Positions 53,528-61,900 of a stretch of 64,000 nucleotides of DNA are shown here, in pieces. Position numbers and translations under genes: made by a program. Origin of the DNA: Prolixibacteraceae bacterium. GTDB taxonomy: Bacteria > Bacteroidota > Bacteroidia > Bacteroidales > Prolixibacteraceae. A model generated the notes under the pieces. It saw nothing but the letters and a program-made list of their open reading frames with translations, was not told the DNA's origin and made no database searches. The DNA lies in the NCBI GenBank assembly GCA_025210775.1, contig JAOARB010000013.1, positions 248,001 through 312,000 on the forward strand. Reading direction: 5' to 3'. Position 1 is the stretch's first letter; each line of letters opens with the position of its first letter.

Positions 53528-53897
53528 CCCTGTTTAGTAGTTCTCAGTTGAGTGCTTTTTTATCTTATCTTCAAACATTTTGTGAGCCCTATTTATACTC
53601 CCTTTTTCACTAAAAATAAAAAAGAGAACGAGTTACAACACTCTTTGAACCCCAAAACAGATACACTTTATTCTAAAATCTTAACTACGCGAATATGCAC
53701 AAGTATCCAATAAGAAACGGGCTTCATCATCAAATTTAAAACCCGTAATATTCTAATCATTTAAACTAAAAAAACGAATAACAATATAATATTACCTATT
53801 TTCTTGAACAAATCACCATTGTGTTCAATATAGTAATAATCAATCCTCATTTATTGGTATTGATCTAAGTATCATATTTCCATTGCTTTGTAATAAC

Positions 53898-53908
53898 GAA
53901 CAACGTTC
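53898..53908 (+). promoter_or_regulatory. Candidate TetR operator
   Basis: GAACAACGTTC is an inverted repeat (GAAC/GTTC, 3-bp spacer), nested in AACGAACAACGTT, 12 bp before the TetR start codon. It could be an autoregulatory site. The arms are short, so this is weak. Confidence 0.3.
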
Positions 53909-53920
53909 ATCAATAGAGTT

Positions 53921-54538
53921 ATGCAAAAGAAGAAATATGAGTATAAAAAACGTGTAACAGAAGTTGCAAGAGAAGAGTTTTTTGACAAAGGATACAAAGA
54001 AACATCAATGCGATCCATCTCACAAAAATCGAAAGTAGGATTAAGTAATATATACAACTACTTTAAAAATAAGGATGATATTCTTAAAGAGATTCTTTCC
54101 CCATTAATTTCAGAATTAACACTTTTATTAAATGAACATAACGAACCCCAACACATTGATCTAAGAGTATTCTACTCTAATCAGATTTTAGATCATAACA
54201 TCCAGCGTTATCTTCATTTGGTAACAAAATACAAGAGAGAGTTAAAATTATTACTATTCGATTCGCAAGGTTCAATTTATGAAGATTTTAAAGAAGATCT
54301 TATTCAACTCCAAACGAAAATAGGATTAGAATATATGGAGAAGATGAAAGAAAAATATCCCAATATAAACACAAATATCTCCTCATTCTTTATCCATAAC
54401 ATTGGATCATGGTTTGTCAATACCCTAGCTGAAATTGTTTCACATGAACTTACCCAAGAAGAGATCAGTGAATTCTTCCTTGACTATATAAGGTTTTCCA
54501 CCGCAGGATGGGATAAAATTATGAATAAAAGTAATTAA
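53921..54538 (+). CDS. TetR-family transcriptional regulator
   Basis: This 205-residue protein has an N-terminal TetR helix-turn-helix (about 8-55: VTEVAREEFFDKGYKETSMRSISQKSKVGLSNIYNYFKNKDDIL) and a helical ligand-binding C-terminal domain with no specific features. It lies 24 bp upstream of two ABC half-transporter genes on the same strand and so probably represses its own operon until an exported compound or metal complex binds. The ligand is unknown. Confidence 0.92.
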   Translation: MQKKKYEYKKRVTEVAREEFFDKGYKETSMRSISQKSKVGLSNIYNYFKNKDDILKEILSPLISELTLLLNEHNEPQHIDLRVFYSNQILDHNIQRYLHLVTKYKRELKLLLFDSQGSIYEDFKEDLIQLQTKIGLEYMEKMKEKYPNINTNISSFFIHNIGSWFVNTLAEIVSHELTQEEISEFFLDYIRFSTAGWDKIMNKSN

Positions 54539-54562
54539 TAATAATCAATTCAATATACAAAC

Positions 54563-56305
54563 ATGAAAACACTAATAAGATTGCAAAAGTATATGCAAAA
54601 TAGGCGTATACTAATTCCTGGGGCGTTATTATTATCGTCACTTGGAGCTGTAGCAAATCTACTTCCTTTTCTCTTCATCTGGTACATCGTAAAAGATTTG
54701 TTAACAATACACACTATTTCTGATATCAGTTATGCATATAAAGCTCTAGGAGCTGCGTTTACAGGCGTTATTCTGTATTATTTAGCACTTCTTCTCTCCC
54801 ATCTCGCTGCATTTAGAGCAGAATGTAATATCAGAAGATATTCGATGAAAAAAATAATTCGAATGCCATTAGGCTTCTTTGATTTTCATACCAGTGGAGA
54901 GATCCGAAAAGTAATTGACGAGAATGCAAGTATTACCCACACTTTTCTTGCACATCAACTTCCAGATATAGCAGGGACACTTCTTATGCCATTAATTACA
55001 CTTGGATTCACATGGTTTATTGATTGGAGACTAACCATTGCCTGTATGATTCCTTTGGTCTTTGCAATGTTTGCAATATCAATGATGATGGGTAAAAGTG
55101 GACATAAAATGATGACTGCCTATATGGATAAATTAGAAAACATGAATACCGAATCTGTAGAATACATTCGTGGTATTCCTGTGGTTAAAGTTTTCCAACA
55201 AACCGTATTCTCGTTTAAAAATTTTTATAACAGTATTATTCAATACAGAGACTTAGTAATTCAATATACAAAATGGTGTAAAACACCAATGTCATTGTAT
55301 ACTGTCATTATTCATGCATTTTCTTTTATTATCATTCCAGTAGGAATTATATTACTTGCAGGTTCAGGACAAGAAACAACCACCATACTAACCAATATAC
55401 TTTTATTTGTTCTTCTCACACCGATTTTCTCTCAAATTATCATGCGTAGCATGTACCTATCGGAAGCAATTAGACAAGCAGAAGAAGCAATAGATAGAAT
55501 AGACAAACTAACGAATTTCTCAAATATCCAGTTTGGAGAAAGTGAATCAGAGAAACAAGATCTTTCAATAACATTTAAGAATGTTGATTTCCAATATCCT
55601 CTTTCGAATAAAAAAGCATTGGATAATGTCAACTTTCAAATACGTCAGGGCGAAACATATGCACTTGTAGGTCCTTCTGGCAGTGGTAAAACTACTCTAG
55701 CAAGAATGATTCCACGCTTTTGGGAACCAAGTCATGGAAAGATATATCTAGGATCCACTCCTATAAATGAGATATCTTCGAAAGCGTTAATGAATCAAGT
55801 ATCATTTGTTTTTCAAAACACACAACTTTTCAAAAAAAGTATAAAAGAGAATATCACCTATGGACAAGAAAACAAAACAGAACAACAGATATGGAAGGCA
55901 ATAGATGCTGCTCAATGTCGAGATATTATTGAGAAATTCCCTCATGGGCTTGAAACAATGATTGGAACCAAAGGGATTTATTTATCACAAGGAGAGCAAC
56001 AAAGAATCGCACTTGCACGAGCAATATTGAAAGATGCCCCAATAGTTGTGCTAGACGAAGCTACTGCATTTGCAGATCCTGAAAATGAACACCTCATCCA
56101 ACAAGCATTAACAGCCCTTACCAGAGGTAAAACGGTGATTACAATAGCACACAGACTTTCCAATGTTGTCAATGCAGATAAGATTTTAGTTCTAGAATCA
56201 GGAAGAATACACGAACACGGAACTCATGACCAGCTTCTTGAGAAAGACGGATTATATAATCGCATGTGGAAAGAATACCAAGAATCAACAGAGTGGACAT
56301 TATAA
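54563..56305 (+). CDS. ABC exporter half-transporter (first of a pair)
   Basis: This is a fused membrane-ATPase protein: six membrane helices (about 17-300) and a nucleotide-binding domain (about 335-575) with Walker A GPSGSGKTT, Q-loop VFQNTQ, signature LSQGEQQR, Walker B IVVLDEATAF and H-loop TIAHRLS. The signature has Q instead of the usual second G, still within LSxGE, and the D-loop reads AFAD instead of SALD. With the next gene it should form a heterodimeric exporter, as in YbtP/YbtQ-like or multidrug pairs; the cargo is not known. It follows the TetR gene by 24 bp and directly precedes its partner. Confidence 0.92.
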   Translation: MKTLIRLQKYMQNRRILIPGALLLSSLGAVANLLPFLFIWYIVKDLLTIHTISDISYAYKALGAAFTGVILYYLALLLSHLAAFRAECNIRRYSMKKIIRMPLGFFDFHTSGEIRKVIDENASITHTFLAHQLPDIAGTLLMPLITLGFTWFIDWRLTIACMIPLVFAMFAISMMMGKSGHKMMTAYMDKLENMNTESVEYIRGIPVVKVFQQTVFSFKNFYNSIIQYRDLVIQYTKWCKTPMSLYTVIIHAFSFIIIPVGIILLAGSGQETTTILTNILLFVLLTPIFSQIIMRSMYLSEAIRQAEEAIDRIDKLTNFSNIQFGESESEKQDLSITFKNVDFQYPLSNKKALDNVNFQIRQGETYALVGPSGSGKTTLARMIPRFWEPSHGKIYLGSTPINEISSKALMNQVSFVFQNTQLFKKSIKENITYGQENKTEQQIWKAIDAAQCRDIIEKFPHGLETMIGTKGIYLSQGEQQRIALARAILKDAPIVVLDEATAFADPENEHLIQQALTALTRGKTVITIAHRLSNVVNADKILVLESGRIHEHGTHDQLLEKDGLYNRMWKEYQESTEWTL

Positions 56306-56317
56306 TTGATAGAAATC

Positions 56318-58066
56318 ATGATAAAATATTTACAACATAGATTTGCATTAACAGAAGACGGAGCAAAAGACTTAATTAAAGGAGTGATTTTCACCACTCT
56401 ACTTAATCTTGCATTAATGCTTCCTATGATCTATTTCTTTATCTTTATAGATCAGTATTTTCCTCTTGAACACCAACATGAATTCACGACAACATGGGGA
56501 TTCTTTGAATTTACAGCTCTTGGATTATTCTTTTGTCTAATCATTTATACTGTAGCTATATTTCAATACGACAGCGTATATACTGCCGTTTATGATGAAA
56601 GTTCCAATAGAAGAATTCACTTGGCTGAAAAATTAAGAAAACTTCCTCTATCATTTTTTGGGAAGAAAAACCTTTCGGATCTAAGTGCAACACTTATGAA
56701 TGATGCAACAGATTTAGAGCATACATTTTCTCATGCAGTACCACAATTAATGGCATCGATATTCTCTATTTCTCTTGCTTTCACAGGACTATTTATTTAT
56801 AATTGGAAATTATCATTAGCACTGTTTTGGGTCATTCCAATTTCTGTGATATGCATCTTTATTTCAAAAAAGAAGATGAACAAATCAAACATAAAAATAT
56901 ACGAACAAAAAAGAGCAGTAACAGAAAAGATACAAGAAGGTATTGACCTAGTACAGGAAATCAAATCTTATCATCAAGAAAATAATTACGACAAAGAGCT
57001 AGATAAAGAAATTGAACTTCATGAAAAGGATCTTATCAAAGGAGAATTAATGAATGGTGCATTGGTAAATCTAACTCAGGTAATATTAAAACTAGGCCTT
57101 CCTAGTGTAATTATTGTTGGATCATATTTATTAATACAAAGCCAAATATCCATTTTTGTATTTTTAGTATTTCTCACTCTCGGCACACAAATATACACCC
57201 CAGTACACGAGTTATTTAATAATCTCGCGGCTCTCTTCTTCTTAGATGTTAGAATAAGAAGGATGAATGAAATACAGGAAATACCATCTCAAGATGGGAT
57301 TAAGAGTTTTACTCCATTAAACTATAATATAGAGTTTAATCATGTTTCTTTTAGTTATGAAGAAGGAACTCCCGTACTTGAAGATGTTTCTTTTACGGCT
57401 AAACAAGGAGAAATTACAGCACTAATAGGTCCTTCTGGAGGAGGTAAAAGTACAGCAACAAGACTAGCCGCTCGCTTTTGGGATGTTAAAAAAGGGAATA
57501 TCACACTTGGAAGTAAAGATATTAAAGATGTTGACCCAGAAACATTATTAGAGTCTTATTCTATAGTATTCCAAGATGTAGTTCTTTTCAACTCAACGAT
57601 AATGGATAATATTCGTATTGGTAGAAAGGATGCGACAGACCAAGAAGTTATGAATGCAGCTAAACTTGCACAATGTGAAGATTTTATTCAAGAATTACCA
57701 CAAAAATATGATACTGTAATCAGTGAAAATGGAGAAACACTTTCAGGAGGAGAAAGACAAAGATTGTCTATCGCAAGAGCTTTATTGAAAGATGCTCCAA
57801 TAATTCTTTTAGATGAAGCTACAGCTTCTTTAGATGTAGAGAATGAATCTAAAATTCAAAAAGCAATCACACGACTGATAAAAGATAAGACAGTGATTAT
57901 TATTGCCCACAAAATGAGGACTATTGCAAATGCACATAAAATAGTCGTTCTAAAAGGAGGGAAAGTGGCAGAAGAAGGAACACCCAAAGAATTAATGCAA
58001 GAAAAAGGACTTTTCTATTCTATGATGAACGAACAAAATCTAACTAAAGAGGTTATCTTAAACTAA
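56318..58066 (+). CDS. ABC exporter half-transporter (second of the pair)
   Basis: This is the second half-transporter, with six membrane helices (about 20-310) and an ATPase domain containing Walker A GPSGGGKST, Q-loop VFQDVV, canonical signature LSGGERQR, Walker B IILLDEATASLD and H-loop IIAHKMR. I place the start at the ATG at 56318 (MIKYLQHRF). The frame is also open from a TTG at 56306 immediately after the stop of the first half, which would add four residues. The two genes are essentially abutting, so they are translated together in equal amounts, as expected for a heterodimer. A terminator follows. Confidence 0.92.
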   Translation: MIKYLQHRFALTEDGAKDLIKGVIFTTLLNLALMLPMIYFFIFIDQYFPLEHQHEFTTTWGFFEFTALGLFFCLIIYTVAIFQYDSVYTAVYDESSNRRIHLAEKLRKLPLSFFGKKNLSDLSATLMNDATDLEHTFSHAVPQLMASIFSISLAFTGLFIYNWKLSLALFWVIPISVICIFISKKKMNKSNIKIYEQKRAVTEKIQEGIDLVQEIKSYHQENNYDKELDKEIELHEKDLIKGELMNGALVNLTQVILKLGLPSVIIVGSYLLIQSQISIFVFLVFLTLGTQIYTPVHELFNNLAALFFLDVRIRRMNEIQEIPSQDGIKSFTPLNYNIEFNHVSFSYEEGTPVLEDVSFTAKQGEITALIGPSGGGKSTATRLAARFWDVKKGNITLGSKDIKDVDPETLLESYSIVFQDVVLFNSTIMDNIRIGRKDATDQEVMNAAKLAQCEDFIQELPQKYDTVISENGETLSGGERQRLSIARALLKDAPIILLDEATASLDVENESKIQKAITRLIKDKTVIIIAHKMRTIANAHKIVVLKGGKVAEEGTPKELMQEKGLFYSMMNEQNLTKEVILN

Positions 58067-58090
58067 ATAATATAATTCAATATCTATTTG

Positions 58091-58136
58091 TACTCCTTAG
58101 TAATAGTAAGACGCTTTTACTAAGGAGTATTTTTAT
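58091..58136 (+). terminator. Terminator of the TetR-ABC operon
   Basis: A perfect 13-bp inverted repeat (TACTCCTTAGTAA at 58091-58103 and its complement at 58117-58129) is followed by TTTTTATT on the plus strand. Confidence 0.85.
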
Positions 58137-58158
58137 TATTCTCAGAAGTCTAATATTG

Positions 58159-58827
58159 TTACTTTTCTGATTCTAGTTCTCTTTTCAATGGACAATTTGA
58201 AGGAATCTCCCCTCCTTTTTGATAAGGTAGAAAAACCTTTAGACCTTTCTCATACATCAGTTTCCTAGCATTAGCACGGGCTCCTTTGACTCTTGCGATC
58301 TTTAAACTTTCATATGGGGTAAGTCGATGACGCACCCAACCATTAATTGCTTTTTGAGCCTTCAAATCCAAAGGAAGAGTGGAAGAACGAGCAACAGTAC
58401 CACTTCCAATAGGTGTAGCAAATTGTGTAATCTTATCTGCTAAGACCACAGCAATATCATGATACATGTCTGCAAAAGAGAGTTGAATAATAATCTGTTT
58501 CTTAAAATCTTCTTGATAAGAAATCAAATCTTTTTCTCTTTTATGAGCTCTATACTGTTTACTCTTTTCATAACTTTCTGTAGAACGTAATGTGGTCATC
58601 TTCGCTATCGCCATTTCAATAGCTTCTTTTGGAGCCCACACTCCCTTTGAAATCAAACGACGTCCACGTTTTTGTTTTACTCGTATATACTCTCCTGCTT
58701 TGGTAACATTTCTAGTTACTCCAGCATCTCCTGCTGGAAGAAATTCCCACATTTCTGGGATCTTTACTATATTATTTTCTTCGTCTGTAAAACGACCATC
58801 AGAAGTAATAAATACCTCTTTTTTCAT
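58159..58827 (-). CDS. DUF2293 domain protein
   Basis: This small basic protein contains the DUF2293 signature near its C-terminus (AINGWVRHRLTPYESL, then ARANARKLM). The N-terminus reads MKKEVFITSDGRFTDEENN when the ATG at 58827 is used. An in-frame ATG 45 bp upstream (58872) would add 15 residues and cannot be excluded. There is no signal peptide or membrane segment, so it is cytoplasmic. The domain is of unknown function, widespread in bacteria and fungi. It is not related to the glycan genes around it and ends convergently with the ABC operon. Confidence 0.75.
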   Translation of the reverse strand: MKKEVFITSDGRFTDEENNIVKIPEMWEFLPAGDAGVTRNVTKAGEYIRVKQKRGRRLISKGVWAPKEAIEMAIAKMTTLRSTESYEKSKQYRAHKREKDLISYQEDFKKQIIIQLSFADMYHDIAVVLADKITQFATPIGSGTVARSSTLPLDLKAQKAINGWVRHRLTPYESLKIARVKGARANARKLMYEKGLKVFLPYQKGGEIPSNCPLKRELESEK

Positions 58828-58920
58828 AAACTCATTTTTAAAATTTCCCAATGAATATCGTTCATCAGACAAAGATAAAATGAAAATAAGAACGATTGAA
58901 TAATCTTTCTGTGTATAAAT

Positions 58921-58950
58921 AAAAAAAGGGGTATCCTTTCGGACACCCCT
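58921..58950 (-). terminator. Terminator of the giant T9SS protein gene
   Basis: A stem GGGGTATCC/GGACACCCC with a TTTC loop (58928-58949) is followed on the minus strand by seven Ts, 37 bp past the stop codon. Confidence 0.85.
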
Positions 58951-58986
58951 AACAAAATTATGATGATAGATTAAACAAATAAAAGA

Positions 58987-61900
58987 CTATTTAACAATCA
59001 GTTTCAGAACTGATGTTACATCTCCTTTGATAATCTTAACTAGATACATTCCAGCAGGAACTGACACAGGGAAAGTCTCTTTTGAAGAATCCATTGTTTT
59101 GTTCCACACAGTAGAACCAACAGAATTGATCAATGAAACCTTCACTGGACTCTTAGGCATCTCTGCCAAAGTAATAGTGAAATGATCCACACAAGGATTA
59201 GGATAAACCTTATCTAACTGTACCTTAATAGAACTGTTTATTCCTGTTGAGATCCCTGTGATTAAGATAGACTTGTAAATCATACTAGTTTCTGTTCCAT
59301 CACTTACTTCTAATACAACCACAGCTTCTGTATCAACATCAACAGAAGGAACTTCAAGAATAGCATTTGCTTTATCTGCATCAGTAATATTGGCGTCAAT
59401 ACCTGAAATACTCCATTGATATTGAAGTTCATCATTTGCATCTTCATCAGTAGAAGCAGTAGCATCTAACTGAACAGATGTTTTTGGATTTACTTTAGTT
59501 ACGATATCGTTCATTGCTGCTTGAGGAGCATCATTTTGATCATCAATTGCTACAGTGAAATCTTGAATCGCTTTTAGTCCATCCGGATCCACAGCTTCGA
59601 CAGATAGATCGAAAGCATTATTTTGCTCGTAATTCACAGACTTCTTCGCAATCAAATAGTTCTCCTGAACAGTAAAGGCTCCATTCTTATCATCTAGTAG
59701 ATGATACGTAAGAGCATCTCCTTCTGGATCGACTGCTCTAAACTCTTTAACAACAAAATCAGCATGCTTATTCTCACTTAAATGACAGTTTCCATCATTA
59801 GCAACAAAACGAGGTTTTTCATTGATATCATTAATTGTAAACTTAATATCAAATGAAGCAACCCCAGCAACTCCATCTTCTGAAACAGAGAAAGTAATCA
59901 CATTTAATGGGTTTACCCCAAGAGCATAAACGACATTGCCTTTAAGCTTAAGATCTAATCCATCTAATTCAAAATTATCTTTATTAGCACCATCGACATT
60001 AGTTATAGCAACAGTATAAGCACCATTGACTGCATCTATATCTTGGATACTCAACGTTGAAACAACATCTCCTGCAACTGCATTATCATTAATTTCAGTT
60101 TTAGAAGAAGTGATAGCTGAAGGAAGTTCTGCGACATCCTGCACATTAACTACAAAAGGAATATCTATAGATGCGCCTGACTGATCTTGAGCAGTAGCTT
60201 TTACACTATAAGTGTGTTTAACTTCAAAATCAGGAGCAACTTTAAACTGTGCATAATATTTACCTCCTTCATCAATAATCTTCATCTGGTCATTATCTAA
60301 TAAGCCACTTTCAAAAGATACAGTTAACACATCACCATGTACTAAATCCTCATCTGTAATATCTAATAAGATCTTTCCTAGACTATTTTCATCAACATCA
60401 CTACCTACAACACCATTCAAAACAGGAGACTCATTAGCATCTGTTACTTGAATACAATATTTATGAATTGGTGTATCTTTGCTATCAAAATTCACTTGAA
60501 TAGTATAACGACTTTTCGTCTCATAATCTAAACTATTCTTAGCATATAATGTATGGCCTTCTATAATAAATTGATCATTATCAAGAATACCTGGAATTAA
60601 AGTAGCTACAGCATCTGGTGTATTAGCATCAGGAGTTACCTCTTCACCAACAAGGATTAAATCACCAACTTTAGCTTTTGCTCCTTGATTCTCAGCAATA
60701 GAACTGTTTGATAGATTAATATCAGCATTCCACTTATCATCGTTATCTAAATCTGATGTTTCTAATGAAGCCAAAGCAGAATCTGTCGCTTCATAACGAA
60801 CAGTCAAAGAGTTTGATCCATTCAAATATAATTCTTGATCAGAACTACAATGACACCATTCTTGATTATTCAAATGATACTCCATAGCTTCATTAGCACC
60901 TACAAGATGAGCGGCAATACCAGCTTGATCATCTACAGTCACCTTAGGAGCAGGCTTTTGAGCCATAAATGCCAATTCAACAGGCTTAGATAAATCACTC
61001 GTAACAGAAGCTTTTACATCATCCATTGGTATAATTTTCCATACACCATCTTTAATTGCCCAGTGGTAGTTTGCAGCCTCATAATCATAACCCTTATGAG
61101 AGATTGTACTCTCAAGTTTTTTGGTTAATAGCGCATCATCAGGAACAATTTTCACATTTCCATCTTGATGATATTCAGAGGTAGACGAAGTAAATGAATA
61201 TTTAACTGAAGCTTTGATACCAACTCGTCTAGGAGCATTCAACTTACAATTATATGTTCTATTTCCACAGTTTACATCTAGAATATCAGAGGAGTCATAA
61301 GTACTAAAATCAACAGTCACATCACAATCACCATCTAACATAAACTTAGGTGTTATACTGGAACCGAATGGAGAAGGAGTAAAGTTTGGAATTCTAATAT
61401 TTGTATTATTTACATATATTGTATCCACTGCTACTCTTGTACTTATGTACATAGGTTTGTTCGCAATAACTTTATGTTTTCCGACTTTCTGAACACCAGC
61501 AAATTCAGTAGGAATATTTAACACTAGATCTTCTGCAGAAGTTAAGAAACGTGTTGCAGCGTCTGGATGAGAGAACACTCCTTCACCATCCACTGTTCCA
61601 GCCAAATAAAGAGAGGTAATACCTAAATCCAATGTAGCACCTTCGTGAAGTGTCACATTTTTTAAAGAAATCGTATTTACCACTTTATCACCATGTGTTG
61701 TTTTCAATGTACCAGCAATAAGATCTAACTTATTTGTAATGGTAACAGTTCTTTCCAGATCCATGCTTTTATGAGTCAAACTAATAGTCTGCCCAGGAGC
61801 ATCGACAACAACATTATCTAAAGTTAAAGAGACATTCTGTTGAGCAAAAGTAGTGACTACACGTGAGCTAAATCCTGTAACAAATTTAAGTGTTCCTTTA

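Larger units (their letters stand above)
52703..53920. other. 1.2-kb gene-free spacer with repeat copy 2
   Basis: The spacer separates the divergent sigma factor and TetR genes. It carries copy 2 of the 11-bp iterated element (53423-53527) and a small inverted repeat just before the TetR start. Short open frames have no recognisable features. No -7 box matching TAnnTTTG was found upstream of the sigma gene. Confidence 0.55.

Noticed and set aside
54563..56305. Degenerate ATPase site in the first ABC half-transporter
   Set aside because: LSQGE fits the LSxGE signature and the Walker B glutamate and H-loop histidine are present; only the D-loop is unusual.
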